A DNA stretch of 64,000 nt from Desulfobacula toluolica Tol2 (lineage in GTDB: Bacteria; Desulfobacterota; Desulfobacteria; Desulfobacterales; Desulfobacteraceae): contig NC_018645.1 in NCBI RefSeq assembly GCF_000307105.1, positions 1,314,578 through 1,378,577 of the forward strand, written 5' to 3'. Positions 16,804 through 25,928 of the stretch are shown one piece after another. The translations under genes and the position numbers were made by a program. Within the stretch, counting starts at the first letter, position 1. Each line of letters opens with the position of its first letter. The notes beneath the pieces are model-generated. The model saw nothing but the letters and a program-made list of their open reading frames with translations. It searched no databases and was not told the origin of the DNA.

Positions 16804-18237
16804 TTAGCAGTTCACGGAATATCTCAAGTTGGTGGCGGTCACCCAGTTTTCAGGGGCCTGCATGAGTTTTCCCGGGTTTAAAATATTATTGGGGTCCAGT
16901 GCTTTTTTTATGCAGGCCAGAAGCGTTAAAGAGTCTGATTTCTCAAGTTTAAAGGCTTGGGCCTTGGACAGCCCGATGCCGTGTTCTGCACTGGTGGTCC
17001 CGTTAACCGACCGGACATAGTCATAGACCTCAGAGATGGCTTTTTTTGCAGATGCCCACTGGTCTTTTCGTTTTGTGTCCATAAGGATTTTGGTGTGCAT
17101 GCATCCTGAACCGCAATGACCGTAAGCAGTCATGATAATATTATTTTTGTCGGCTATTTCATGGATTTTTTCAGCCATTTGCGCCATTTTCGAGTAGGGC
17201 ACAGCCATGTCGTCGGCAAGGGCTGTGCTGGCAAGATTGTCGTCATACTTTGAGAGAGCGGGAAACAGTTTTTTGCGGCCCAGGAATATTTTTTCCCGTT
17301 CTTTTGGGTCATAGCTTGAATAAATGTCCTGGCCGTTGTGTCGTTCACAGATGGTTCTCATGTTGTTGATTTCATAATCCACAGCTTCTTTTACCATGCC
17401 GTCTGCTTCAAAAATCAATGCAGCTGCAACCTCTTTGAGACCCAGATTCATGGTCTTGTTTACAGCTTTGATGGCAACCGAGTCCACAAGTTCAAGCATT
17501 GACGGAATAGCCCCGGAGGCCATGATCGACCCGATGGCTTCTCCGGCGTCTTTGAGAGAGTCAAAATTGGCCACCCCCATGCACCTGAACTCAGGCAGGG
17601 GAACAAAGCTCAAGGTTGCCTCCACCACAATCCCTAGGGTGCCTTCAGACCCCACCATGAGTTTGTGAATCTGGTAGCCGGAAGCTTCAACCCGTGTATG
17701 GGAGCCAAGAGTGACCAGTTCGCCGTTTGCCATCACAACTTTCATGCCAAGAACGGCATCTCGTGTTGCACCGTATTTTACTGACCTCACACCGCTGGCA
17801 TTATTTGCAATTTCACCGCCAATGGTGGCAATCCTGCTGGACGCAGGTGTCGGGGGGTAAAAGACCCCGTAAGGCTTCAGAGCAAGGTTGAGATCATCAT
17901 CCACAACACCCGGTTGAACCCGGCAGTAGACATCTTGGGGGTTGATTTCAAGAATTTTGTTCATTCCCTTCATGTCAAGGACTATTCCCCCCTGGATCGG
18001 AACGGTCTGGCCGCACATTCCCGAACCGCCGCCCCTTGCAATAACCGGGATTATATTTTCATTGGCATATCTCATAATTTCCTGTACCTGTGCGGTTGTC
18101 TGCGGTCTGACAACGGCCCAGGGCAGTGCATGATGAACAGAAGAGTCAGATCCGTACACATACAGGTCACAAGGGTCGGTTTTAATGTTGCGTTCCCCGA
18201 CAATATTTTTTAATCTGGCTTCATCAATTTTTTTCAT
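16804..18237 (-). CDS. FAD-linked D-lactate dehydrogenase (GlcD/Dld family)
   Basis: A 477-residue flavoprotein with a PCMH-type FAD domain (PVIARGGGSGMCGQTVPIQGG, GGEIANNASGVRSVKYG, LMVGSEGTLGIVVEATL) and a C-terminal FAD-oxidase domain with TAYGHCGSGCMHTKI and GTTSAEHGIGLSKA. It should oxidise D-lactate or glycolate to the 2-oxo acid. Linkage to larA and the Fe-S/MvhD-like protein favours lactate. It is the first gene of a three-gene minus-strand operon. No signal peptide or membrane segment is visible, so it is cytoplasmic or peripheral. Confidence 0.92.
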   Translation of the reverse strand: MKKIDEARLKNIVGERNIKTDPCDLYVYGSDSSVHHALPWAVVRPQTTAQVQEIMRYANENIIPVIARGGGSGMCGQTVPIQGGIVLDMKGMNKILEINPQDVYCRVQPGVVDDDLNLALKPYGVFYPPTPASSRIATIGGEIANNASGVRSVKYGATRDAVLGMKVVMANGELVTLGSHTRVEASGYQIHKLMVGSEGTLGIVVEATLSFVPLPEFRCMGVANFDSLKDAGEAIGSIMASGAIPSMLELVDSVAIKAVNKTMNLGLKEVAAALIFEADGMVKEAVDYEINNMRTICERHNGQDIYSSYDPKEREKIFLGRKKLFPALSKYDDNLASTALADDMAVPYSKMAQMAEKIHEIADKNNIIMTAYGHCGSGCMHTKILMDTKRKDQWASAKKAISEVYDYVRSVNGTTSAEHGIGLSKAQAFKLEKSDSLTLLACIKKALDPNNILNPGKLMQAPENWVTATNLRYSVNC

Positions 18238-18462
18238 CCGGCTCCCCTTTTGATGAATCTATTATATTTACTAGACGGTTTTTAGTGGTAACCCCCTAAT
18301 AATTCCATAAAAAAGTGAAAAATTCAATGGGAATCCAAAAGTCCTTGTATAATTGTACTAAAAATAAAGATTGTGTTAACTTGCCAAATCAGTGAGAGAA
18401 TGTTTATACTTCTTTTCAATTTTTTAAATTCAACAAACACATTCAAAAAAGGATGTAATATA

Positions 18463-20403
18463 ATGACATATTCAGTAAAATTTTTGCCTCATAATGTAAG
18501 CGTTGAGGTTGATGATAATGAGAGCCTGATCCGGGCTGCAATGGAGGCCGGCGTTCACATCAACGCCTCATGTGGCGGTGGCGGTGTCTGTGGTAAATGC
18601 AGGGTATTGATAGAAGAGGGTAATGTGGAAGGCGGTATTTCAGAACAACTTTCCGCTGAAGACCAGGACAAAGGGTATCGACTGGCCTGTATGTCCCAGA
18701 TCGCCTCTGATATTGTGGTGAGAATTCCCATTGAATCCGAGATTGACACCAGCCGTTTGAATCAAATGACCGGCAGCCGTCATACGGCAAAAGCCGTATA
18801 TGCAAATGTGGATGAACTGCGGCAGGACGGCTTGTTTATTCCGCCGGTGGAAAAGATTTATCTTGAACTGGAACCTGCAACCGCTGAAGACAACCAGGCT
18901 GATGTGGCAAGGCTTATCAATCATCTTCGTTTAAAACACGATGAACACCGCCTGACCATGAATTTGGCGTTGATCAGAAAAATAGCCGATATTATCCGGG
19001 AAGGAGAATTCAAGGTCACGGTAACGATCATGAGGCCTGTAAGGGAAGACGGCAAAAATGAAATTGTCAATATTGAACCTTTTGATACCACTGACAGGAA
19101 TTTTGCCATTGCCGTTGATATCGGAACCACCACTGTTTTTGGACAGGCCCTTGATCTGCAGACAGGAGAGGTACTTTCCCAGCACGGTGAATTCAACAGC
19201 CAGATCAGCTATGGGGAAGATGTGATTTCCCGGATTATTTTTACCGAAAAGGGTGACGGGCTTGAAATCCTTCATCAAAAAGTTATTGAAACCATTAATA
19301 CGATCCTTGATAAAATTGTTAAAAAAGCCGGTATCGGTCGGCATGAGGTGACCACCATTACCCTGGCCGGAAACTCCACCATGACCCAGCTGCTGCTGAA
19401 AATCAATCCCAGCTATATTCGTCGGGATCCCTATGTGCCGACATCGGTCATGTATCCGCCGTTCCATGCAAGTGAGATTGGCATAGCCCTGGCAGACCAT
19501 ACCGTTGCTTTGATATATCCCGGAGTCTCAAGCTATGTGGGCGGTGATATTATTGCCGGTGTCATGGCCTCGGGCATGTATCGGTCCAGTGAGCTGACCT
19601 TGTACATGGATATCGGGACCAATGCGGAAATCGTCATCGGCCATAAGGACTGGATGGTCTGTGCAGCAGCCTCAGCCGGTCCTGCTTTTGAAGGTGGCGG
19701 CGTAAAATTCGGCATGCGGGCATCCAAAGGGGCCATTGAGGATTTTTCCATTGATCCGGAAACCTATGAACCAATGATCATAACCGTCGGCAACAAAAAG
19801 GCAAAGGGAATCTGCGGTTCCGGCCTGATCATACTTGCAGCAAAACTTCTGGAAACAGGCGTCATAGACTCCAGGGGAAAATTCAACCGGAATCTGGATA
19901 TACCGAGAATTCGAAAGACCGATGATATCTGGGAGTATGTTCTGGTGTACAAGGAAAATACCCAGATCGACCGGGATATTACCATTACAGAACCTGATCT
20001 GGACAACCTGATCAGGGCCAAGGGGGCCATGTACAGCGCGACATTGACACTGCTTGAAGAGATAGGGCTGACAATCCATGATCTGGAAAGGGTTATTCTT
20101 GCTGGCGGGTTTGGCAGTTATGTGGATCTGGAAAGTGCCATTACCATTGGGCTGCTGCCTGAAATTGAACCTGAAAAAGTGACTTATCTGGGCAATGGTT
20201 CCCTTTTGGGCTGCAAGATCAATTCCTTGACCAATGCTCTTCGACGTGATGTGGCAAATGTGGTCAATATGATGACAAACTTTGAACTGGCTTCAACTAC
20301 TTCGTACATGGATCATTATATGGGCGCATTGTTCCTTCCCCATACGGAACTCAATTATTTTCCAAAAGTAAAGGCGCGTCTGGAAAGGTTGCGCAAATTA
20401 TGA
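18463..20403 (+). CDS. RACo-like ASKHA ATPase with N-terminal 2Fe-2S ferredoxin
   Basis: The start is the ATG at 18463, set by AAAAAAGGA upstream, giving 646 residues; an upstream in-frame ATG at 18373 has no support. Residues about 1-90 are a 2Fe-2S ferredoxin domain (SCGGGGVCGKCRV, RLACMSQI). The rest is a DUF4445 ASKHA domain with phosphate motifs (VDIGTTTVFGQAL, TLAGNSTMTQLL, YMDIGTNAEIV, GICGSGLI, LAGGFGSYVDLE). Relatives reductively reactivate inactive cob(II)alamin in corrinoid proteins using ATP. No corrinoid protein or methyltransferase is encoded nearby, so its client is unknown. It overlaps the next gene by four bases. Confidence 0.9.
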   Translation: MTYSVKFLPHNVSVEVDDNESLIRAAMEAGVHINASCGGGGVCGKCRVLIEEGNVEGGISEQLSAEDQDKGYRLACMSQIASDIVVRIPIESEIDTSRLNQMTGSRHTAKAVYANVDELRQDGLFIPPVEKIYLELEPATAEDNQADVARLINHLRLKHDEHRLTMNLALIRKIADIIREGEFKVTVTIMRPVREDGKNEIVNIEPFDTTDRNFAIAVDIGTTTVFGQALDLQTGEVLSQHGEFNSQISYGEDVISRIIFTEKGDGLEILHQKVIETINTILDKIVKKAGIGRHEVTTITLAGNSTMTQLLLKINPSYIRRDPYVPTSVMYPPFHASEIGIALADHTVALIYPGVSSYVGGDIIAGVMASGMYRSSELTLYMDIGTNAEIVIGHKDWMVCAAASAGPAFEGGGVKFGMRASKGAIEDFSIDPETYEPMIITVGNKKAKGICGSGLIILAAKLLETGVIDSRGKFNRNLDIPRIRKTDDIWEYVLVYKENTQIDRDITITEPDLDNLIRAKGAMYSATLTLLEEIGLTIHDLERVILAGGFGSYVDLESAITIGLLPEIEPEKVTYLGNGSLLGCKINSLTNALRRDVANVVNMMTNFELASTTSYMDHYMGALFLPHTELNYFPKVKARLERLRKL

Positions 20404-21944
20404 AGAAAAAAGGTTTTGTTCGCACCGTTTTGGTTGAACGCCCGAGTTTAAATGATAACACGGCAGATGCCCAGAGACTGGAAAAAAGTCTTATGGATGA
20501 GCTGGAGGCGGATCAGATTCTGATTCCGTTACATGTGCTAAAACACCTGCCTTCAAATTTAAGATCCTGGGGCTTTCAGGCAAAGGCTGTTCTGTTTAAA
20601 AACCGGCACTCCTGGATACTGCTGGATCTTTTGAATCCCGGGTATGACAACCCGGTTCTGGGAACAGCCATTGATATCGGCACCACCAGAATTGTGATGT
20701 CGCTGATAGATCTTGAAACAGGACAGCAGATCGGAGAACAGGGGTTTGATAACCCCCAGGCAGGCATCGGGCCGGATGTCCTGGCAAGGATTCATTATGC
20801 CAATCAGCCAGGCGGGCTGGATGAATTGAACCGCCTGGTGATAGAGGCCGTGAATCATAATATAGCGGCCCTGTGTGAAGAGAACGGCTGCAGTAAAGAA
20901 GACGTCTATCTGGTTACCGGAGCCGGTAACACCGCCATGACCCATCTGTTTTTAGGGATTGAATCTTTTGAGATCATCAAGGAACCCTATATTCCCTGTG
21001 TGAATATCCCGGATACCCAGCCGGCGGGAAATTTGAAACTGGATATCAATGACAGAGGGGCGGCATTTTTGTTTCCCAATATAGGTTCCTATTTTGGCGG
21101 AGATCTGATTGCCGGTATTCTTTATTCGGAACTGGATAAAAAAGAAGAACCCTGTCTAATGGTGGATGTGGGAACCAATGCGGAAATAGTTGTGGGAAAC
21201 CGTGACTGGCTTATTGCCTGTGCCGGTGCTGCAGGACCTGCTCTTGAAGGCGGGGTCAGTAAAATGGGCATGACGGCAAAACCCGGTGTCATAGATCGGG
21301 TCTGGATTGATCCGGATTCTTCTGACCTGAAAATACATACCATAGAGGATCAAAAACCCATAGGTATCTGCGGGTCCGGCATGATTGATCTGGCAGCAAG
21401 CCTGTTTTTATCCAAACGCATTGATATTCGGGGCAAGTTTTCCAAACAGGTCTGTGGTGACAGGCTGTTTGAACGAGAAGGAATCATGGAGTTTGTCCTT
21501 GTGGATGAAAGCCATTCCGGAACCGGGAAACCCATCTGCTTAAGCCAGGTGGATTTGAACTCTTTGACCAGCTCCAAGGCAGCCATGTACACCATATTGG
21601 AAGTGATCGTGAAGAATACGGCAGGGCTTGAGTTTGAAAAGTTGCAAAAGTTTTATGTGGCAGGAACATTCGGGTCTTTTATCAATCCTGTGTCCGCCAT
21701 TTCCATCGGCATGCTTCCGGATATTCCCATCTCAACATTCGAAGTCCTGGGCAACAGCTCTCTTGGCGGGGCAAAGGTTTTATTACAAGACCCGGACGCC
21801 TTTGAAAGGATCATGACCATCAGGCAGTCTATCACCTATATTGAACTGAACGTCAACCAGGAATTCATGAACATGTTTTCCGGTGCCAAATTTTACCCCC
21901 ATACCGATGCGTCCCGGTTTCCGTCCCTGAAAAATAAAATTTAA
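20400..21944 (+). CDS. Second ASKHA ATPase, without ferredoxin domain
   Basis: A 514-residue paralogue of the upstream protein, joined by an ATGA overlap, so the two are translationally coupled. The ASKHA/DUF4445 motifs repeat: AIDIGTTRIVMSLIDL, VTGAGNTAMTHLFL, VDVGTNAEIVVGN, GICGSGMIDLA and VAGTFGSFINP. The N-terminal 90 residues have no cysteine cluster, so it cannot carry the ferredoxin. A paired complex in which only one subunit brings the Fe-S centre is a reasonable reading. Function beyond ATP-dependent activation is unknown. Confidence 0.88.
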   Translation: MKKKGFVRTVLVERPSLNDNTADAQRLEKSLMDELEADQILIPLHVLKHLPSNLRSWGFQAKAVLFKNRHSWILLDLLNPGYDNPVLGTAIDIGTTRIVMSLIDLETGQQIGEQGFDNPQAGIGPDVLARIHYANQPGGLDELNRLVIEAVNHNIAALCEENGCSKEDVYLVTGAGNTAMTHLFLGIESFEIIKEPYIPCVNIPDTQPAGNLKLDINDRGAAFLFPNIGSYFGGDLIAGILYSELDKKEEPCLMVDVGTNAEIVVGNRDWLIACAGAAGPALEGGVSKMGMTAKPGVIDRVWIDPDSSDLKIHTIEDQKPIGICGSGMIDLAASLFLSKRIDIRGKFSKQVCGDRLFEREGIMEFVLVDESHSGTGKPICLSQVDLNSLTSSKAAMYTILEVIVKNTAGLEFEKLQKFYVAGTFGSFINPVSAISIGMLPDIPISTFEVLGNSSLGGAKVLLQDPDAFERIMTIRQSITYIELNVNQEFMNMFSGAKFYPHTDASRFPSLKNKI

Positions 21945-21967
21945 AATAAAATCAGATGAGGCTCTTG

Positions 21968-22009
21968 TTTGAGCCTCGTCAAACAACTTTTGAGCCTCGT
22001 CAAACAACT
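21968..22009 (+). repeat. Perfect 21-bp tandem duplication
   Basis: TTTGAGCCTCGTCAAACAACT occurs twice head to tail with no mismatch. The GAGGCTC just upstream pairs with GAGCCTC in the first copy, so the region can fold as a hairpin after the ASKHA pair. It has no T-tract and is a weak terminator candidate. Confidence 0.8.
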
Positions 22010-22066
22010 GAAGACAGTGAAAATTGACTGTTGATAAGTGGTTATGATATAGTCAATGTCTTTTAA

Positions 22067-22155
22067 TTTATATGATCAAATAATTTTTAACCTGTTGGAA
22101 TAAGATTTGTTTTGTTTTTTGTTGTGGCAGGTCAATCTGCCATGGGCGTTATTAG
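22067..22155 (+). repeat. Dispersed structured repeat, copy B
   Basis: Begins TTTATATGA, continues TTTTTAACCTGTTGGAATAA, then TTTTTTGTTGTGGCAG, and ends ATCTGCCATGGGCGTTATTA. It is closest to the second half of copy C (33400-33491), which shares TTTTAACCTG and GTTGTGGCAG. GGCAG and CTGCC can pair. It lies just upstream of the orphan gene at 22193. Confidence 0.75.
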
Positions 22156-22158
22156 TGA

Positions 22159-22180
22159 ATAATGGACAACGGTCCATAAT
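22159..22180. promoter_or_regulatory. Short palindrome upstream of the orphan gene
   Basis: AATAATGGAC, AAC, GGTCCATAATT form an inverted repeat with arms ATGGAC/GTCCAT about 15 bases before the ATG at 22193. It could be an operator or a small hairpin in the leader. Confidence 0.4.
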
Positions 22181-22192
22181 TTTATTTGTAAA

Positions 22193-22606
22193 ATGGATCA
22201 ACAAGTGGAAAATATACAGAAGACTTTTTGCCTTCTAAAGTCAGAGGCTTATATTACAGGAAAAAATGTTTTTATTGAGCAAAGAATAAAGGAAAGCGGA
22301 TTGGTTATTTCTGAAAGATGGAAAGTTCGCCTGACCTTTAGTGATATTTTTAGACTGTACGACGGTTGGATACCGCGAATCGCCTCAACAATGCGTTTTC
22401 CTCCACTTTTTAAGCTGGATATGTATATTCTTGAAGGAGCAAATGCCATAAATCGCATGTACAGCTTAAAGCATAAGATTCGGTATGAGATTTGGGGCTG
22501 GGAATACAAAAAAGGCGGATTCTTGCATGCTCCTGATACCGTAGAGGAAGCCTGCAGACACGAATCAATAATCGCAAACCGGATAATTGAAGTGTTTCCA
22601 GTGTGA
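22193..22606 (+). CDS. Uncharacterised 137-residue protein
   Basis: I do not recognise this protein. It is soluble, rich in aromatic residues, and has a basic middle part and a patterned C terminus (HKIRYEIWGWEYKKGG, then ACRHESIIANRIIEVF). No ribosome-binding site stands out before the ATG. A reverse-strand frame covers nearly the same interval, but the plus frame has more natural composition. It is isolated: dispersed repeat copy B and a palindrome lie upstream, and a nested inverted repeat begins at its stop. It may be a recent acquisition. Confidence 0.5.
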   Translation: MDQQVENIQKTFCLLKSEAYITGKNVFIEQRIKESGLVISERWKVRLTFSDIFRLYDGWIPRIASTMRFPPLFKLDMYILEGANAINRMYSLKHKIRYEIWGWEYKKGGFLHAPDTVEEACRHESIIANRIIEVFPV

Positions 22607-22657
22607 TGCAGTCTTTTGATGGCATGAAAATGCCGGTGTTCCCATGTTGGCATCACG
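22603..22657. repeat. Nested inverted repeat after the orphan gene
   Basis: Outer arms GTGATGC and GCATCAC enclose an inner hairpin GGCAT-GAAA-ATGCC. It starts at the stop of the 22193 gene and could end its transcript, although the T-run after it is short (GGTTTTTC). Confidence 0.5.
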
Positions 22658-22771
22658 CAAGCGGTTTTTCAAAGATTATTATTACCAACCGAAGAAAGGC
22701 GGAAATTGTTAGTTTACAGTCACAGTATGGAATGATATAACGCATAAACTCTTATTTTAAGGAAATCTATA

Positions 22772-24469
22772 GTGTTTCTTGTTGATATATCCGTCTCTTC
22801 TTGTTTGCATCCTTTCCGGAAGATATCCTTAGTTCCTTTGGTGATGTGTTTTATGATTTTCGTTTCCCCTGCACACCTCTATGGCTGGGTGTCCGATGCC
22901 GGCATTCAATCCAAACGGTTGAGTACCATTATTGTTGATAATTATTATCCTTATACCTTTGTAAACAAACAAGGAGAACCGGACGGTTTCAGCGTTGATC
23001 TGATAAAAGCGGTTACACAGGCAATTGACCTGGCGCTTGACATCCGGGTTGATGATTGGAATAAAGCCGTGGAGAGCCTTAAAGCCGGGAAAGTTGACCT
23101 TTTGCCCATGATGGCTTATTCCAAGGATCGGGATGTATATTTCGATTTTTCAGTTCCGCATACCATTGCCTTTGATGCTTTTTTTACAAGAGAGGGTGAG
23201 CAAAAAATAGAATCCATGGAAGACCTTTATGGCAAGACCATTTTTGTGATGAAACAGGACCAGGCCCATAATTACCTGCAATCCATTGATTCTATATCAC
23301 CGGACCGGCTGATTCTGACTAACAGTATTCCAGAGACTCTTGAAAAATTGTCATCCGGGAAGGGGGATGTTGCGCTTATACCAAAATTGGTCGGACTTAT
23401 ATTTCTCAAAAAGATGGATTTAAAAAAGATTGAAATATCACCAATGGTTATGGAAGCTTATAAAAGACCTTTCAGCTTTGCTGTAAAACATGGCAATCAG
23501 GTTCTTTCAGAACAATTGACCCAGGGTCTTCTAATTGTTAAGGAAACAGGTCAATACCGCACGATATATGAAAAATGGTTCGGTGCTTATGACCCTGTTG
23601 AGATTTCCATGGGTCAAATCCTGAAATCTCTTATAGGCTGGGTTGCTGGTATTATAGCTCTTTGCGGAATACTGCTGTTATGGTCCCTGTCCTTGAAAAA
23701 ACAGGTTACATTAAGAACAAAGCATCTTGAAGAAGAGATAAAGGTCCGCAAAAAGGGTGAGAAAAAATTGAAGGAATTAATGAAAGATTTAACCCGGCGG
23801 AATGAGGAACTGGATGATTTTACCTATATTGCCAGCCATGATTTACAGGAACCGTTGCGCAAGCTGACCGCTTTTTCCAGTCTTCTGAAAAAGGATTTGG
23901 GGGAGGACCTGCCGGAAAACGTTGAAAAAGATCTTGACTTTATTTCAGATGCTGCATCCAGGATGCAAAAATTGATACAGGATCTGCTGGCTTTTTCCCG
24001 TTCAGGACGAAAGGATATGAATATTGAGAAGATCAATTTGGACAAATGTATTGATGATGCTTTGTATGCACTTTCAACTCGTTTGGAAAAAACTCATGCA
24101 CATATAGACCGGAAAGAGTTTCCTTTGGTTATCGGAGACAGGGCTTTGATTACACAGCTTTACCAGAATCTTATCGGCAATGCCGTAAAGTTCACCCAGG
24201 GGACCCAGCCCAAGATACGCCTTACGGCAGAAATCACTGGATATGGTGTCGAATTAGGGGTTAGGGATAATGGTATCGGTATCAGACCGGAATATCAGAC
24301 GCAGATTTTTCAGCCCTTTAAACGCTTGCATGGAAGAAGTGAATATGACGGTTCCGGTATCGGACTCGCCATCTGCCAGAAAATTGCAGAACGTCATGGC
24401 AGTAAAATTAGTGTAAAATCCGAGCCGGGAAAAGGCAGTCTGTTTGTTTTTACTTTGAAAAAGGCTTAA
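22772..24469 (+). CDS. Sensor histidine kinase with periplasmic SBP_bac_3 domain
   Basis: A 565-residue membrane sensor. A GTG start with AAGGA eight bases upstream leads into an export segment (about 15-40). A type-3 solute-binding domain follows (about 45-275, with YYPYTFVNKQGEPDGFSVDLI), then one membrane helix (about 290-310), a coiled coil, a HisKA domain whose phospho-His is in ASHDLQEPLRKL, and an ATPase domain with NLIGNAVKFTQ, DNGIGI and GSGIGLAICQKI. It probably senses an amino-acid-like or small organic ligand. The response regulators at 24530 and 24981 follow closely. Confidence 0.93.
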   Translation: MFLVDISVSSCLHPFRKISLVPLVMCFMIFVSPAHLYGWVSDAGIQSKRLSTIIVDNYYPYTFVNKQGEPDGFSVDLIKAVTQAIDLALDIRVDDWNKAVESLKAGKVDLLPMMAYSKDRDVYFDFSVPHTIAFDAFFTREGEQKIESMEDLYGKTIFVMKQDQAHNYLQSIDSISPDRLILTNSIPETLEKLSSGKGDVALIPKLVGLIFLKKMDLKKIEISPMVMEAYKRPFSFAVKHGNQVLSEQLTQGLLIVKETGQYRTIYEKWFGAYDPVEISMGQILKSLIGWVAGIIALCGILLLWSLSLKKQVTLRTKHLEEEIKVRKKGEKKLKELMKDLTRRNEELDDFTYIASHDLQEPLRKLTAFSSLLKKDLGEDLPENVEKDLDFISDAASRMQKLIQDLLAFSRSGRKDMNIEKINLDKCIDDALYALSTRLEKTHAHIDRKEFPLVIGDRALITQLYQNLIGNAVKFTQGTQPKIRLTAEITGYGVELGVRDNGIGIRPEYQTQIFQPFKRLHGRSEYDGSGIGLAICQKIAERHGSKISVKSEPGKGSLFVFTLKKA

Positions 24470-24529
24470 TAAAAAGCCGTGTTAAAAATTTTTTATGATC
24501 ATAATGAAGATGGAATCAGGAGATAGAGG

Positions 24530-24976
24530 ATGGAAAGACCTGCTGTAATACTGTTGGCGGAAGATGATCTAGGGGACCAGGAATTAACTCGGCGCGCTCT
24601 GGCAGAGGGGAAAATTAAAAATGAACTCCATATTGTCCAGGATGGAGAAGAAGCCATTGACTATCTTTTCCGGCGCGGCAAATATACAGATCCTGAAACA
24701 TCACCATGGCCGGATCTTTTCCTGCTGGATCTGAATATGCCTAAAATTGACGGACGAAGGGTTTTGGCCGAAATCAAGACGCGGAAAGACCTGCCCCACC
24801 TGGCAATTGTTGTCCTTACCACTTCAAGCCAGGAAGAAGACATCCTTCGCAGCTATGATTTGGGGGTTAAATCTTTTATAACCAAACCGGTTGATTTTAC
24901 GAAATTTATTGATCTCATTCATGCTTTGGAAAATTATTGGTTCCAGGTGGTTGTATTGCCAAAGCGGGGTGAATAA
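24530..24976 (+). CDS. Single-domain response regulator (Rcp1/CheY-like)
   Basis: A 148-residue receiver-only protein of the Rcp1 type, with the acidic pair in LLAEDDLGDQE, phospho-acceptor Asp in DLFLLDLNMPKIDG, the switch Thr in VVLTTSSQEED, and Lys in FITKPVDFTKF. The Rcp1 subclass usually pairs with kinases carrying the HDLQEPLRK box, as in the gene immediately upstream. It has no output domain, so it should relay phosphate or bind a target protein. It ends four bases before the next gene. Confidence 0.93.
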   Translation: MERPAVILLAEDDLGDQELTRRALAEGKIKNELHIVQDGEEAIDYLFRRGKYTDPETSPWPDLFLLDLNMPKIDGRRVLAEIKTRKDLPHLAIVVLTTSSQEEDILRSYDLGVKSFITKPVDFTKFIDLIHALENYWFQVVVLPKRGE

Positions 24977-24980
24977 TTCA

Positions 24981-25928
24981 ATGGGCGAACAAACATTGAA
25001 GTTGCTGGTCATTGATGATGATCCGGCAGATATTGAATTGTTGCGCAGGAACATAGCTGATATTCCCGATATGAGCGTGGAATTCACGAGTTTGTCAACC
25101 TCGATAAAAGATCAGGCCGTCCTTTCCAGCCAGTCAGCCGACCTGGTTTTTATTGATTATCTGCTCGGCAGTCATACGGGGATTGATGTTTTTCAGGCCA
25201 TGAAAGAGGCTGGCTGCTGTCAGCCAATGATCATGCTGACGGGAATGGGGAATGAATTTATAGCTGTGGAGGCTATGAAAGCAGGGTTTGCCGATTATAT
25301 TGTCAAAGAGGCCATGGAGCCGTCTCACCTTCGTCGTGCCATAACCTATGCACTGGAAAAAGCATCTTTGATGCAACAGCTTGAAGAACAGCGCAAACAG
25401 CTTGAGAAGCTTGCCAGGATAGATGATTTGACAGGGCTTTATAACCGGCGTTATTTTTTTGAGCGATTTACAATGGAAGTGAGCCGGGCGGTCCGTTATG
25501 GACAGCCGTTTTCAGTGCTGATGATTGATCTTGATCATTTTAAACATGTAAATGATACCTACGGTCATCTCTTTGGTGATGAGGTTTTGGCCAGGACAGG
25601 CAAGAATATTCAGATCCATACCAGGAATACGGATATCTCAGGCCGGTATGGGGGTGAGGAATTTTGTATCGGGCTGAGCAGCACCGGGCTTGCAGGTGCG
25701 GAAGAATTTGCGGAACGAATGAGGCAGCGCATTGAAAATGAAAAATTTATCGCCCCTGATGGCCAGACGGTTCAGGTAACCTGCAGTATAGGAATTGCTT
25801 TGGTTGATGAATACGATCAGAATGTCTCAAGATCGTTGGATTGTGCAGATCAGGCTCTTTATGAAGCTAAATCTCTGGGTCGCAACAGAGTCGTCGTATG
25901 GAAGGCCTTCAATGATCTGAAAAAGTAG
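24981..25928 (+). CDS. Response regulator with GGDEF diguanylate cyclase domain
   Basis: The ATG at 24981 begins MGEQTLKLLVIDDDPADIE, right at the receiver domain, so I prefer it to the upstream ATG at 24891, which lies inside the previous gene. The 315-residue protein has a receiver domain (Asp in LVFIDYLLGSHTGID), a coiled linker, and a GGDEF domain (about 150-310) with an active GGEEF signature and RIDDLTGLYNRRYF. It should make cyclic di-GMP in response to phosphorylation. With the kinase and Rcp1-like protein it forms a signalling operon. Confidence 0.93.
   Translation: MGEQTLKLLVIDDDPADIELLRRNIADIPDMSVEFTSLSTSIKDQAVLSSQSADLVFIDYLLGSHTGIDVFQAMKEAGCCQPMIMLTGMGNEFIAVEAMKAGFADYIVKEAMEPSHLRRAITYALEKASLMQQLEEQRKQLEKLARIDDLTGLYNRRYFFERFTMEVSRAVRYGQPFSVLMIDLDHFKHVNDTYGHLFGDEVLARTGKNIQIHTRNTDISGRYGGEEFCIGLSSTGLAGAEEFAERMRQRIENEKFIAPDGQTVQVTCSIGIALVDEYDQNVSRSLDCADQALYEAKSLGRNRVVVWKAFNDLKK

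Noticed and set aside
18373-18462. Longer N terminus for the RACo-like protein
   Set aside because: No ribosome-binding site before 18373; the ferredoxin domain starts directly at the ATG at 18463, which has AAAAAAGGA upstream.
18931-19500. 189-residue minus-strand frame
   Set aside because: It is antisense to the ASKHA domain, whose motifs are intact on the plus strand.
22249-22656. 135-residue minus-strand frame opposite the orphan gene
   Set aside because: Its composition (many Ile, Ser and His runs) looks like an antisense shadow, and it has no ribosome-binding site; the plus frame is only moderately better, so this is a weak rejection.
24891-24980. Longer N terminus for the GGDEF regulator
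   Set aside because: It would lie inside the preceding response regulator gene and adds no domain; the receiver begins at 24981.
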